Shown: positions 17,609 through 27,257, counted from the first letter of the stretch. The stretch: DNA of 64,000 nucleotides from UBA1309 sp047605645 (GCA_047605645.1 JASGFJ010000002.1:62001-126000), one strand, 5' to 3'. Made by a program: numbers and translations. The notes: generated by a model from the letters alone, not told the origin.

Positions 17609-18532
17609 CTAATTCTTCTGAGAGGTGGTAAGAAATCTCAGTTGCTGTTCAATTGTGGCTACTGTCGGCATTTGTATTCCTCTTTTTTGAGCTTCAATGA
17701 GAGGTCTGGTATAAATATAATCAATTTCCAATGCTCTGTTAAAGTCATAATCCAGCTTCATGCTGGGAGCGTAAGCACTCATTTTTTCTGTTGTGGCTAT
17801 CATAAATTCAGCAAAATTTTCCGGGATTTCTTCCGATAATTCCATTTGTCGGGATGCTTCAATCACTTCATGCATCATTCTTTTTAGCAACTCTCTTGAA
17901 TATGGATTTGATGTTAATCTGTCTGTTTTCGCATCCAAAACGACAGACAGTCCATTATACGGGATATTCCATACCAGTTTTTTCCAGCGGGCTACTTTCA
18001 GATCTATTTCGTGAGCGGCGATACCTGATGCTTTCAAATCTGCGATTACCTGAATAAGTCTGTTTTTGTCTTTCACTGAATATGAACCTATGTTTAAAGC
18101 TCCCTGATCCTGATGGTGGATATGGCCGGGGCCTACTTTTGATGAACCGATAAAAGCCAATCCTCCGGCAATACTCAACGATGGAAATTCAATCTGCAAG
18201 TCTTCCTCTATTCCTAATCCGTTTTGAATGAGTATAACAAGGCTGTCCTTGTGGATAATTGGCTGAAGTATCTTTTTGAGCTGATTGTTTTGAGTCGTCT
18301 TCAAGCAAACAAAAATTACATCAGATGGCGGCATCTCATCTGCATTTTGATAAATTTGGGGTGTCGGAAGGGCAAAGTTTCCGTGAATGGACTCTATCCT
18401 CAATCCGAAATTTTTTACATATTCATAGTCGCTGTGGAGTAAAAAGTGGACATCCTTATTATTGTAAGCCAATTTTCCTCCATAATATCCGCCGATTCCA
18501 CCGACGCCGACAATCGCATATTTCAAATCCAT
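17609..18532 (-). CDS. panE: 2-dehydropantoate 2-reductase
   Basis: This NADPH-dependent enzyme reduces ketopantoate to pantoate in the pantothenate (vitamin B5)/CoA pathway. The 307 residues start with a Rossmann GVGGIGGYYGGKLA motif. FVCLKTTQNNQL and ILIQNGLGIEE match the family's substrate and cofactor loops, and the C-terminal helical domain has WKKLVWNIPYNGLSV, containing the usual catalytic Lys/Asn region. Length is normal. Other ketopantoate reductase family members act on different 2-keto acids, so specificity is likely but not proven. Confidence 0.9.
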   Translation of the reverse strand: MDLKYAIVGVGGIGGYYGGKLAYNNKDVHFLLHSDYEYVKNFGLRIESIHGNFALPTPQIYQNADEMPPSDVIFVCLKTTQNNQLKKILQPIIHKDSLVILIQNGLGIEEDLQIEFPSLSIAGGLAFIGSSKVGPGHIHHQDQGALNIGSYSVKDKNRLIQVIADLKASGIAAHEIDLKVARWKKLVWNIPYNGLSVVLDAKTDRLTSNPYSRELLKRMMHEVIEASRQMELSEEIPENFAEFMIATTEKMSAYAPSMKLDYDFNRALEIDYIYTRPLIEAQKRGIQMPTVATIEQQLRFLTTSQKN

Positions 18533-18847
18533 TTTGTATGATCATTATTATGGTTACGAATTTAGTGCTTTTTCGGAATTTTTCTCCTAAAAAGATCACC
18601 GGATTAAGAGTCGTTGCCGTATTTTTTTTGTGTATTGGACGAAAAATAGAAAAACGAATTTCAAACCTTTGTTAAGTAGATTTTTCTTTATATCTGATTA
18701 TTGTAAGGTCTGTTTTGCAAATCATCGATAGACGCTTTCTATGTCAATAAAACAGCGTTAAAACACGAAATCTCAATGGATTTATATTTTTACTTTTCAA
18801 AATAAAAAGTTACTTTTGCCTGACATAAATATTTATGAGGGATAGAA
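18533..18847. other. Intergenic region carrying the nuo operon promoter
   Basis: This 315-bp divergent gap lies between panE and nuoA. It is AT-rich, has no credible ORF, and holds the -7 element of the nuo operon near its right end. I see no clear promoter element for panE and no conserved structured leader. Confidence 0.6.
18811..18818 (+). promoter_or_regulatory. -7 promoter element of the nuo operon
   Basis: TACTTTTG matches the Bacteroidetes TAnnTTTG box. A TTTTA tract about 20 bp upstream (18787-18791) may serve as a weak -33 element. The implied leader is about 23 nt. Confidence 0.6.
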
Positions 18848-19216
18848 ATGAAATCTGAATTGTTTGATTTTTTGCCAATTTTTTTGCAAATAGCTTTTGC
18901 AGTTGTTTTCGTTTTCGGGACTATTTGGGTCTCACAAAATTTAGGACCTAGTCATAAGGCCTCACGAAAAAGCAATAATTTTGAATGTGGGCTTGAATCA
19001 ATGGGAGATGCTCGTTCTCCTTTTTCTATAAAATATTTCTTGGTGGCAATTCTTTTTGTCCTGTTCGATATTGAAGTCATCTTTATGTATCCCTGGGCAA
19101 TCAACTTTAAAGAATTTGGATGGGACGGCGTTTATAAAATGCTTGGCTTTTTAGTTGTTCTTCTTATCGGATACATTTATGTGAAGAAGCGTAAGGCCTT
19201 CGAGTGGGACAGATAG
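18848..19216 (+). CDS. nuoA: NADH-quinone oxidoreductase subunit A
   Basis: NuoA is a three-TM subunit at the junction of the membrane and peripheral arms of complex I, near the quinone tunnel. The conserved cytoplasmic loop FECGLESMGDARSPFSIKYF and the TM2 acidic motif FDIEVIF are intact in this 122-residue protein. It is the first gene of a nuoABCDEFGHIJKLMN operon running to 32143, about 23 nt after the predicted transcription start. Confidence 0.96.
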   Translation: MKSELFDFLPIFLQIAFAVVFVFGTIWVSQNLGPSHKASRKSNNFECGLESMGDARSPFSIKYFLVAILFVLFDIEVIFMYPWAINFKEFGWDGVYKMLGFLVVLLIGYIYVKKRKAFEWDR

Positions 19217-19291
19217 TAATGAGGATCTGTATATTTATCCGTGCTGAACAATAGATTTTGAAGACTACAAACGGAAATCGATCAACAAACA

Positions 19292-19846
19292 ATGAGTAGT
19301 AAAGATAATAAAGTGAACATAGTGTCGGCTCCTGAAGGATTTCAGGGAAATGGCTTTTTCGCCACAAAATTTGATTATGTAATTGGACTGGCGAGAGCAA
19401 ATTCCATGTGGCCGATGCCATTTGCCACTTCTTGCTGTGGCATTGAGTTTATGGCAACCATGGCTGCAACTTATGATATGGGGCGTTTCGGCGCTGAACG
19501 TAACAGCTTCTCTCCGCGTCAGGCGGATATGCTGATGGTGATGGGGACAATTTCAAAGAAAATGGTTCCCGTTTTACGTCATGTATATGAGCAAATGTGT
19601 GAGCCCAAATGGGTGATTGCTGTAGGAGCTTGTGCTTCCTCCGGTGGCGTATTTGATACATACTCGGTATTACAGGGTATCGACAAGGTCATTCCTGTAG
19701 ATGTTTATGTGCCGGGTTGTCCGCCTCGTCCGGAACAAATACTGGAAGGTTTTATGCAATTGCAGGAGATTGTAAAGAATGAATCGATTCACCGTCGGGG
19801 AAGCGAAAAATATCAAGAACTGTTGAAATCTTACAAATTTGAGTAA
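19292..19846 (+). CDS. nuoB: NADH-quinone oxidoreductase subunit B
   Basis: NuoB carries the terminal iron-sulfur cluster N2, which reduces quinone. All cluster ligands are visible: the tandem Cys in ATSCCGIEFMAT, GACASSGG and VPGCPPRPEQ. The 184-residue length is normal. Its stop overlaps the nuoC start by one base (TAATG), indicating coupled translation. Confidence 0.97.
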   Translation: MSSKDNKVNIVSAPEGFQGNGFFATKFDYVIGLARANSMWPMPFATSCCGIEFMATMAATYDMGRFGAERNSFSPRQADMLMVMGTISKKMVPVLRHVYEQMCEPKWVIAVGACASSGGVFDTYSVLQGIDKVIPVDVYVPGCPPRPEQILEGFMQLQEIVKNESIHRRGSEKYQELLKSYKFE

Positions 19847-20385
19847 TGGCCTTAGATAACAAAGAAATAGAAAGGATTATAACAGAGCGGTTTGGAGAAA
19901 AGGTGTATGATTTTGTTTTGTTACACGATGTTCTCACTTTTACCGTGACGCACGAAGAACTGAAGAATCTGATTCAATTTATGAAAGACGATTCTTTGTT
20001 GCGTTTCAATTTTCTAACCGACCTTTGCGGAGTGCATATTCCTCAGAACGAACCCGACAAACAGATTTCAGTCGTGTATTTGCTGCACAACTGGTTTGAA
20101 AATATTCGCGTTCGTGTGAAAACGTTTCTTCCGGGAGAAAATCCCGAGGTGGAAAGCGTAAGTTCTGTTTTTGCCTCTGCCAATTGGATGGAAAGAGAAA
20201 CGTATGATTTCTACGGCGTTATTTTCAAAGGTCATCCCAAATTGAAGAGAATACTGAATCATGACGATATGAAAGTCTTTCCGATGCGGAAAGAACATCC
20301 GTTGGAAGATCAATTTCGGACAGATAAAGATGACCGCTTCTTTGGACGGGAAGTCAATCCAAACAGTATAGGCAGACAAGAATAA
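19846..20385 (+). CDS. nuoC: NADH-quinone oxidoreductase subunit C
   Basis: This is the 30-kDa hydrophilic connecting subunit of complex I. The family signature ERETYDFYGVIFKGHPKLKR is present, followed by the C-terminal MRKEHPLEDQFR. At 179 residues it is a separate NuoC; in many bacteria NuoC and NuoD are fused into one NuoCD polypeptide. A 40-bp gap precedes nuoD. Confidence 0.95.
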   Translation: MALDNKEIERIITERFGEKVYDFVLLHDVLTFTVTHEELKNLIQFMKDDSLLRFNFLTDLCGVHIPQNEPDKQISVVYLLHNWFENIRVRVKTFLPGENPEVESVSSVFASANWMERETYDFYGVIFKGHPKLKRILNHDDMKVFPMRKEHPLEDQFRTDKDDRFFGREVNPNSIGRQE

Positions 20386-20425
20386 ACAATGAAAGATTAT
20401 CAACTGAAGAAATAATCCAGAGCCC

Positions 20426-21667
20426 ATGTCACCAGATATATTTTTACAAGATAAAGAGCATCCCTTTCAGAAGTATGTCCGCGAGAATAACCTCAAGGAT
20501 GGAAGAGAACTCTCAATTCTCAACTTCGGACCTACTCACCCTTCCACACACGGTGTTTTTCAGAACATTTTGCTGATGGATGGTGAATACATTCTGGATG
20601 CCGACACGACGATTGGTTATATTCATCGGGCATTTGAAAAAATAGCAGAACAACGTACTTTCTATCAGATAACTCCATTGACCGACCGGTTGAATTATTG
20701 CTCGTCACCTATCAACAATATGTGTTGGTGGATGACTGTCGAAAAAGCATTGGGGGTGGAAGTGCCTAAGCGGGCACAATATATGCGGGTTATTGTGATG
20801 GAAATTGCTCGTATTACCGACCACTTGATCTGTAACGGGATTCTGGGAGTCGATTTGGGGGCATACTCTCCGTTTATCTATGTGATGGAATACAGGGAAC
20901 TTGCTTATGAAATATACGAAGAAATATGTGGTGCCCGTATGACTACAAATATGGGACGTATTGGCGGTTTCGAACGTGATTGGAGCAAAGCTACCTGGGA
21001 GAAAATCGATCGTTTCCTGAAAGGTTTTCCTAAAGCATGGAACGAACTTGAAAAAGCGTATCTGCGCAACCGTATTTTTATGGATAGAACCATTGGAGTC
21101 GGCGCCATTTCTGCTGAAAAAGCAATTAATTACGGTTTTACCGGACCCAATCTGCGAGCCACAGGTGTTGATTACGATGTGCGTGTGGCACAGCCGTATA
21201 GTTCGTACGATGATTTTGAGTTCGATGTGCCAGTCGGAACAGCCGGTGATACATACGACCGTTTTTGTGTGCGATGCGGAGAAGTGCGTGAAAGTCTGAA
21301 AATTATAGAGCAAGCTGTTCGTAATCTTCCGGCAGGAGATTATCATGCGGATGTCCCCGATTACTATCTTCCTCCGAAAGAACAGGTGTATACCGAAATG
21401 GAATCACTTATCAATCATTTTAAGATTGTAATGGGAGAATATCCGGTTCCTGTTTCCGAAGTTTATCATGCTGTGGAAGGAGCAAATGGAGAATTAGGCA
21501 TGTATATGATTACGGATGGTTCGCGGACACCGTTCCGTGTTCATTTCCGCCGTCCGTGCTTTGTGTATTATCAGGGATATCCCGAGATGATTAAAGGTGG
21601 AATGCTTTCCGATGCTGTTGCTACCCTGTCAAGCATTAATGTAATTGCAGGAGAGCTTGATGCCTGA
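20426..21667 (+). CDS. nuoD: NADH-quinone oxidoreductase subunit D
   Basis: This is the 49-kDa subunit that forms the quinone site with NuoB; it is related to [NiFe]-hydrogenase large subunits but without the metal ligands. FGPTHPSTHGVF near the N-terminus contains the His that contacts quinone, and YIHRAFEKIAEQR, TTNMGRIGG and PVGTAGDTYDR are also conserved. The 413 residues end with LSSINVIAGELDA, close to the usual D-R or D-A terminus. A 107-bp spacer separates it from nuoE. Confidence 0.97.
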   Translation: MSPDIFLQDKEHPFQKYVRENNLKDGRELSILNFGPTHPSTHGVFQNILLMDGEYILDADTTIGYIHRAFEKIAEQRTFYQITPLTDRLNYCSSPINNMCWWMTVEKALGVEVPKRAQYMRVIVMEIARITDHLICNGILGVDLGAYSPFIYVMEYRELAYEIYEEICGARMTTNMGRIGGFERDWSKATWEKIDRFLKGFPKAWNELEKAYLRNRIFMDRTIGVGAISAEKAINYGFTGPNLRATGVDYDVRVAQPYSSYDDFEFDVPVGTAGDTYDRFCVRCGEVRESLKIIEQAVRNLPAGDYHADVPDYYLPPKEQVYTEMESLINHFKIVMGEYPVPVSEVYHAVEGANGELGMYMITDGSRTPFRVHFRRPCFVYYQGYPEMIKGGMLSDAVATLSSINVIAGELDA

Positions 21668-21774
21668 GCTGTTTTGTCTTTCTTGCAAAAGATAAAAACG
21701 GCAGGTGAATAATTGAAAAAACTAGAAAATACATATCTCTTAAAAAACTCCCTGTCAGGGTTGTTGAGGCAAAT

Positions 21775-22314
21775 ATGGAAAAAGTCAATTTGAAAGAATA
21801 TACTCAGGAAATCAACATCACTCCCGATGTTATGGCTCGGATTGAGGAGCTCATTGGACATTATCCTGAAGGCAAGCAAAAGTCGGCCCTTTTGCCTGTA
21901 CTGCATGTAGTGCAGGATGCACACGACAACTGGTTAAGTGTCGGGCTGATGAATAAGGTTGCTGAAATTTTAAAAATCACACCGATTGAAGTTTATGAAG
22001 TAGCAACATTCTACTCGATGTACAATTTGAAACCGGTGGCGAAATATATGCTCGAATTTTGTAGAACAGCCTGTTGCTGTCTGCGTGGAGGTGAGGATAT
22101 GATGGATTACGCCTGCGAGAAACTGGGAGTTAAACCCGGACAGATCACAGCCGATGGCATGTTTAGTGTAGTTGGTGTGGAATGTCTTGGCGCTTGCGGA
22201 TATGCTCCGATGCTTCAGCTTGGTGATTTTTATCATGAACATATCACTTCCGAAAAAATTGATGCCCTGATTGAGGAATGTAAGCAAGGCAAAGTTAAAC
22301 TCTATGTTGATTAG
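21775..22314 (+). CDS. nuoE: NADH-quinone oxidoreductase subunit E
   Basis: This 24-kDa thioredoxin-like [2Fe-2S] subunit belongs to the NADH-dehydrogenase module. The N-terminal helical part is followed by YNLKPVAKYMLEFC and the four cluster ligands in the C-x4-C (FCRTACC) and C-x3-C (CLGACGYAP) arrangement. An extra adjacent Cys (ACCC) is unusual but leaves the spacing intact. The 179-residue gene ends 3 bp before nuoF. Its presence indicates that this complex I uses NADH rather than only ferredoxin. Confidence 0.95.
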   Translation: MEKVNLKEYTQEINITPDVMARIEELIGHYPEGKQKSALLPVLHVVQDAHDNWLSVGLMNKVAEILKITPIEVYEVATFYSMYNLKPVAKYMLEFCRTACCCLRGGEDMMDYACEKLGVKPGQITADGMFSVVGVECLGACGYAPMLQLGDFYHEHITSEKIDALIEECKQGKVKLYVD

Positions 22315-22317
22315 ACG

Positions 22318-23676
22318 ATGGGGAGAAAAATATTAACAGAGAAAATACATATTTCCGGTATTCGCGACTACCAGGTGTATCGCGAAAATGGAGGATATCA
22401 GGCTGTAGAGAAAGCATTGAAAGAGATGACCCCCGAACAGCTTGTCGAAACTGTCAAAGCTTCTGGCCTGAGAGGACGTGGTGGAGCCGGTTTTCCTGTC
22501 GGAATGAAGTGGAGCTTTATTGATAAGAAATCGGGAAAGCCGCGTCACCTGCTGGTGAATGCTGACGAATCCGAGCCGGGAACTTTCAAGGATCGCTATT
22601 TGATGGAATATATTCCTCATTTACTGATTGAGGGAGCCATTATCTCAAGCTTTGCGCTGGAGGCCAATCTTTCTTATATCTACATCCGCGGAGAATACAT
22701 GTTTGTATTCAGATTGCTGGAAAAAGCCATTCAAGAGGCATATGCCCACGGCTGGTTAGGAAAGAATATTCTGGGAACAGGATATGACCTTGATTTACAT
22801 GTGCATTGCGGAGCCGGAGCGTATATCTGCGGAGAAGAAACCGCACAGATTGAATCTTTGGAAGGAAAACGTGGTAATCCTCGTATTAAACCACCTTTCC
22901 CTGCAGTCAGTGGTCTTTGGAATGAACCGACTGTGGTAAACAATGTGGAGTCCATAGCTTCCATTCCCTGGATAACCATTCATGGAGGTGAAGAATATGC
23001 TAAAATTGGTGTGGGTAGATCTACGGGAACAAAGCTTATTTCAGCTTCAGGACATATCAAGAATCCGGGAGTGTATGAAATTGAATTAGGGTTGCCGGTA
23101 GAAGAGTTTATGAATTCAGATGAATATCTGGGCGGGATGATGGATGATCGTCCACTCAAAGCTTTGATACCCGGAGGTTCATCGGTGCAAATTCTACCAC
23201 CTCAATATATATTTAAAACAGCGAACGGTGAAGATCGTCTGATGACCTACGAATCATGGGCTGATGGCGGACCTGTTACCGGTTCATCCCTGGGTTCAGG
23301 CGGATTTATTGTATACAACGATACTTCCTGCATTGTGCGCAATACATGGAATCTTTCCCGATTTTATCATCACGAAAGTTGCGGACAATGTTCACCTTGC
23401 CGTGAAGGAACCGGATGGATGGAAAAAATCCTGTATCGTATTGAACATGGAATGGGCACAGAAGAAGATGTTCAACTGCTTTGGGATATCCAGTCGCAGA
23501 TTGAAGGAAATACCATCTGTCCTCTGGGAGATGCGGCTGCGTGGCCTGTGGCTGCGGCAATACGCCATTTTAGAGAAGAATTCGAATACCATATACGTTT
23601 CCCGCAGAAAGTGAAAAACAGAAATCATTTCTTAGAGGAACCAATGGAAAAAGTACGCCAGCTTTTGGTGAAATAA
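22318..23676 (+). CDS. nuoF: NADH-quinone oxidoreductase subunit F
   Basis: This is the 51-kDa subunit that binds NADH, FMN and one [4Fe-4S] cluster. The glycine-rich RGRGGAGFPVGMKWSF (NADH/FMN site), CGAGAYICGEETAQIESLEG (FMN site) and the C-terminal cluster ligands ESCGQCSPCREG plus NTICPLGDA are all present. The 452-residue length is slightly above the roughly 430 typical of bacterial NuoF. Together with NuoE and NuoG it forms the NADH input module of the complex. Confidence 0.96.
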   Translation: MGRKILTEKIHISGIRDYQVYRENGGYQAVEKALKEMTPEQLVETVKASGLRGRGGAGFPVGMKWSFIDKKSGKPRHLLVNADESEPGTFKDRYLMEYIPHLLIEGAIISSFALEANLSYIYIRGEYMFVFRLLEKAIQEAYAHGWLGKNILGTGYDLDLHVHCGAGAYICGEETAQIESLEGKRGNPRIKPPFPAVSGLWNEPTVVNNVESIASIPWITIHGGEEYAKIGVGRSTGTKLISASGHIKNPGVYEIELGLPVEEFMNSDEYLGGMMDDRPLKALIPGGSSVQILPPQYIFKTANGEDRLMTYESWADGGPVTGSSLGSGGFIVYNDTSCIVRNTWNLSRFYHHESCGQCSPCREGTGWMEKILYRIEHGMGTEEDVQLLWDIQSQIEGNTICPLGDAAAWPVAAAIRHFREEFEYHIRFPQKVKNRNHFLEEPMEKVRQLLVK

Positions 23677-23708
23677 AATTAGATTGACTGAATAAAAATA
23701 TTCCGGAT

Positions 23709-24749
23709 ATGAAAATAACGATAGACGGACATACAATAGAAGTGGAAGCGGGAACAACCGTGCTTCAGGCAGCCCGAATGATTGGCGGCCCTTCCGTCCC
23801 GCCTACCATGTGTTACTACTCCAAATTGAAAGATTGTGGTGGAAAATGCCGTTGCTGTCTTGTGGAGGTGACAAAAGGGAGCGACCGCGACCCTCGTCCG
23901 ATGCCGAAGTTGCAACCCTCGTGTGTGACTGCTGTTCAGGATGGGATGGAAGTGTTGAGCGGAGACTCACAACGTGCCATTGCTGCCCGTAAAGCCATTA
24001 CTGAATTTTTGCTGATAAATCATCCGCTGGATTGTCCGGTTTGCGACCAGGCAGGCGAATGTAATTTACAGGATCTGGCAATGACGAATCGCGATTTTAA
24101 ATCACGTTTCAAAGAAACCAAAGTCACGACACCCAGTGAAGATATCGGTCCCTATATTTCCCTGAATAAAAACAGATGTATTCTGTGTTACCGTTGTGTG
24201 AAACTCGCAGAACAGATAACCCCTAATCGGGTACATGGAGTGTTGTATAGAGGAGATCATGCTGAAATATCGGCTTATATCCACAACTCTATTGATAGCG
24301 ATTTCTCAGGGAATATGATCGATGTTTGCCCTGTAGGAGCTCTTACGGACAGGACATTCCGCTTTAAGTCGAGAGTTTGGTTTACCAAGAAATTTAATGC
24401 GCATCGCGACTGTCCTACATGTTCCGGACGAACAGTGCTGTGGATGTTTGGTGATGAAGTGTTGCGGGTAACTGCGCGCAAGGATCAATTTAGCGAAGTG
24501 GAGGACTTCATTTGTAATGAATGTCGTTTTGATCACAAAAAGAAAGAAGACTGGGTAATTGAAGGACCGCATCGATTTGAGAAAAACTCCGTTTTGAATA
24601 TTAACCGGAATGAAGTGACCGACAATAAGGATGTTGTAATCGATACAGACAAGCTGACTCTGGAGGGTCGTGACGTCGACCGCGTTAAGATTAGTATGGA
24701 AAACGTTCCTTATAGTCCGGAAGAGATAAAAGAAGTAGATGCAAAATAA
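23709..24749 (+). CDS. nuoG: NADH-quinone oxidoreductase subunit G, short form
   Basis: This 346-residue iron-sulfur subunit has an N-terminal [2Fe-2S] ferredoxin fold (MCYYSKLKDCGGKCRCC). A His/Cys-ligated cluster motif (HPLDCPVCDQAGECNLQDL), a [4Fe-4S] set (CILCYRCVKL with VCPVGAL), and a further CPTC...CNEC set (RDCPTCSGR, FICNECRFDHKK) follow. The protein stops there: the large molybdopterin-oxidoreductase-like domain of E. coli NuoG (about 900 residues) is missing. There is no sign of a frameshift, because the C-terminus is a short acidic tail and nuoH follows 15 bp later. Short NuoG-like subunits also occur in other Bacteroidetes. Confidence 0.9.
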   Translation: MKITIDGHTIEVEAGTTVLQAARMIGGPSVPPTMCYYSKLKDCGGKCRCCLVEVTKGSDRDPRPMPKLQPSCVTAVQDGMEVLSGDSQRAIAARKAITEFLLINHPLDCPVCDQAGECNLQDLAMTNRDFKSRFKETKVTTPSEDIGPYISLNKNRCILCYRCVKLAEQITPNRVHGVLYRGDHAEISAYIHNSIDSDFSGNMIDVCPVGALTDRTFRFKSRVWFTKKFNAHRDCPTCSGRTVLWMFGDEVLRVTARKDQFSEVEDFICNECRFDHKKKEDWVIEGPHRFEKNSVLNINRNEVTDNKDVVIDTDKLTLEGRDVDRVKISMENVPYSPEEIKEVDAK

Positions 24750-24764
24750 GTCAAGAACAAGAAT

Positions 24765-25799
24765 ATGGATCTGTATTTTATATTAGAAAAGCTGCTGTTA
24801 ATAATCGTCGCGTTTGCTGTGACCATGTTTTTCGCGCTGTATGAAACATTGGCCGAACGAAAGGTGGCCGGATTTATGCAGGATCGCTACGGTCCTAACC
24901 GTGCCGGAATTTATGGATTGCTGCAACCGTTGTGTGACGGAGCCAAATTGTTCTCGAAAGAAGAATTTATTCCTGATACACCGAATAAGGCTTTGTTTAT
25001 TATCGGACCGGCTGTTTCCATGATTGTTTCTCTTCTTGGCTCGGCGGTGATTCCCTGGGCAAAAGAGTTTCATTTCGGAAGTTATGTTTTTATTCCGCAG
25101 GTAGCGGATATAAATATCGCCGTATTATATGTTGTCGCTGTGCTCTCTATGGGCGTTTATGGAATTGTACTGGGAGCCTGGGCTTCCAATAATAAATATT
25201 CTTTGCTGGGAGGAATCCGTGCAGGAGCTCAAATGGTTTCGTACGAAATAGCCATGGGGCTTTCTATTATCGCACTCGTGATGATGACCGGAAGCCTGAG
25301 CCTGAAAACAATTGTTGAACAGCAAGCCGGAATGCATTGGAATGTCTTTTTTCAGCCGCTGACTTTCGTTATTTTCCTTATTTGTGCTTTTGCAGAATGT
25401 AACCGTACTCCATTTGACCTGGCAGAATGCGAATCGGAATTGATTAATGGTCATCACACCGAATTCTCTTCCATGAAAATGGGATTTTATATGTTTTCAG
25501 AATACGTTGCGATGTTCTTCTCCTCGCTCTTTATGTCAACCCTCTTCTTCGGTGGATACAATTACCCCGGAATGGAATGGATTACAGACAATGTAGGCGT
25601 TAACTTCGCGAATGTTCTCGCTGTTTTGGCACTTCTGATAAAAGCTATCTGTTTCATCTTCTTTTTCATGTGGATTCGTTGGACGATTCCGAGATTCCGT
25701 TATGACCAACTGATGAAACTGGGCTGGAAGATTTTATTCCCGTTGGCATTGTTCAATGTTGCTCTGAATGCAATTTTGATTTTAGTGTTTAAATGGTAA
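24765..25799 (+). CDS. nuoH: NADH-quinone oxidoreductase subunit H
   Basis: This is the eight-TM membrane subunit that contacts NuoB/NuoD and completes the quinone tunnel. The ALYETLAERKVAGFMQDRYG motif, SLLGGIRAGAQMVSYEIAMG and AECNRTPFDLAECESELING (acidic loop) are conserved. The 344-residue length is normal. It lies 15 bp after nuoG and just before nuoI. Confidence 0.97.
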   Translation: MDLYFILEKLLLIIVAFAVTMFFALYETLAERKVAGFMQDRYGPNRAGIYGLLQPLCDGAKLFSKEEFIPDTPNKALFIIGPAVSMIVSLLGSAVIPWAKEFHFGSYVFIPQVADINIAVLYVVAVLSMGVYGIVLGAWASNNKYSLLGGIRAGAQMVSYEIAMGLSIIALVMMTGSLSLKTIVEQQAGMHWNVFFQPLTFVIFLICAFAECNRTPFDLAECESELINGHHTEFSSMKMGFYMFSEYVAMFFSSLFMSTLFFGGYNYPGMEWITDNVGVNFANVLAVLALLIKAICFIFFFMWIRWTIPRFRYDQLMKLGWKILFPLALFNVALNAILILVFKW

Positions 25800-25820
25800 T
25801 CTTTAAAATTGGTCGAAAAA

Positions 25821-26372
25821 ATGGATGAATTGAAAAATATATCACTGTCGGGACGAAAGAAAACGGTTTCAAATAAGGAAATGACTTTTCTTGAAAGCAC
25901 TTACCTGCCTGAAATAGTTCGCGGATTAGGAATTACCATCCGACATTTCTTTCAAAAGAAAGTAACGGTGCAATATCCCGAACAAAAAAGGCCCCTTAGT
26001 CCTGTTTACCGTGGTCAGCACGTCTTGATGCGTGATGAAGAAGGACGTGAACGTTGTACTGCCTGTGGAATGTGTGCGCTAGCTTGTCCGGCAGAGGCTA
26101 TTACGATGACGGCGGAAGAGAGAAAGCCGGGCGAAGAACATTTGTATCGGGAAGAAAAGTATGCAGCTACATACGAGATCAATATGTTGCGTTGCATTTT
26201 CTGCGGTATTTGTGAAGAAGCTTGTCCCAAAGAGGCTATCTATCTGACCAAATCGATGGCATTTGTCTCTCCGGAAACTTCCCGTGAAAATTTTATTTAC
26301 GGAAAAGACAAACTGGTGATTTCAGTGGAGGATGCCAAAGCGAAAAAATTTGGTGAAGCCGTTGTGAAATAA
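25821..26372 (+). CDS. nuoI: NADH-quinone oxidoreductase subunit I
   Basis: NuoI is the 23-kDa subunit with two [4Fe-4S] clusters (N6a and N6b) that wire electrons to NuoB. Both C-x2-C-x2-C-x3-CP motifs are intact: CTACGMCALACPAEAI and CIFCGICEEACPKEAI. I chose ATG 25821 (183 residues) over the in-frame TTG at 25809. The protein has a longer basic N-terminus than the minimal form. It is followed by nuoJ after an 18-bp gap. Confidence 0.96.
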   Translation: MDELKNISLSGRKKTVSNKEMTFLESTYLPEIVRGLGITIRHFFQKKVTVQYPEQKRPLSPVYRGQHVLMRDEEGRERCTACGMCALACPAEAITMTAEERKPGEEHLYREEKYAATYEINMLRCIFCGICEEACPKEAIYLTKSMAFVSPETSRENFIYGKDKLVISVEDAKAKKFGEAVVK

Positions 26373-26390
26373 GAAGAAAAAATTTGAAAA

Positions 26391-26903
26391 ATGATAACGA
26401 TTATTTTCTACATTTTATCAGCCATCACGTTAGGAACCGCATTCCTGACAGTGCTGAGCAGAAATCCGATTTACAGCGCGGTGTATATGATTATCTGTTT
26501 CTTTTCCCTTGCCGGGCATTACTTGTTGCTCAATGCACAGTTTCTGGCAGTGGTTCATATCATTGTCTACACCGGATCGGTCATGATTCTTCTGCTGTTT
26601 ACATTGATGCTTTTGAATTTGAATGAAAAGCATGAAAGGCATAAAGCTACAATAAGTAAGATTGCAGCAGTGTTTGCTTCCTGTGTAATGGCATTGGTGC
26701 TATTTGCAGCCTTGATTAAGGCACAGCCCGAAATGGGAAATCTTCCGGAATCGGGAGCCGATTTTCAATCAGTGAAGGTCTTGGGACATGTTCTGTTTAC
26801 CGATTATCTGGTGCCGTTTGAATTTGCATCTGTATTGCTGCTTTTAGCAATGATTGGTGTGGTGATGATTTCTAAAAAGGATTTGAACAAGGATGTTCTG
26901 TAA
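26391..26903 (+). CDS. nuoJ: NADH-quinone oxidoreductase subunit J
   Basis: This five-TM membrane subunit of complex I has 170 residues. NPIYSAVYMIICFFSLAGHYLLL and HIIVYTGSVMILLLFTLMLL match the conserved TM2-TM3 region, including the pi-bulge helix in TM3. It sits between nuoI and nuoK in the canonical order with short gaps, and it is part of the proton-pathway module. Confidence 0.95.
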   Translation: MITIIFYILSAITLGTAFLTVLSRNPIYSAVYMIICFFSLAGHYLLLNAQFLAVVHIIVYTGSVMILLLFTLMLLNLNEKHERHKATISKIAAVFASCVMALVLFAALIKAQPEMGNLPESGADFQSVKVLGHVLFTDYLVPFEFASVLLLLAMIGVVMISKKDLNKDVL

Positions 26904-26927
26904 AGAAATCCGATAAAATATAAAACA

Positions 26928-27251
26928 ATGGCTGAAAATATATTAAAGTTAATTGGAATCGACTCCTACATCTATTTGACCATCCTACTTTTTTCGATTG
27001 GGATTCTAGGTGTTCTTTTCAGAAGAAGTATGATTGTTCTGTTGATGTCTATAGAAATAATGCTGAATTCTGTGAATTTACTGCTGGTAGTTTTCTCTGT
27101 TTATCATCAGGATGCCGCAGGACAAGTGTTTGTATTTTTTACGATGGCGGTGGCCGCAGCAGAAGTCGCGGTAGGGCTGGCCATTCTGGTTTCAATCTTT
27201 AGAAATTCAGGAGCAATCGATTTTGGCCAATTAAAAAAATTGAAAGGATAA
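26928..27251 (+). CDS. nuoK: NADH-quinone oxidoreductase subunit K
   Basis: This is a 107-residue, three-TM subunit homologous to MnhC/MrpC antiporter subunits. LMSIEIMLNSVNLLLV carries the conserved TM2 Glu, and VFVFFTMAVAAAEVAVGLAI carries the TM3 Glu used in proton transfer. It is 6 bp upstream of nuoL. Confidence 0.96.
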   Translation: MAENILKLIGIDSYIYLTILLFSIGILGVLFRRSMIVLLMSIEIMLNSVNLLLVVFSVYHQDAAGQVFVFFTMAVAAAEVAVGLAILVSIFRNSGAIDFGQLKKLKG

Positions 27252-27257
27252 AGGCGG

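Noticed and set aside
20705..21346. 213-codon minus-strand frame inside nuoD
   Set aside because: It is antisense to a highly conserved gene and encodes a Cys/His/Phe-rich product with no domain.
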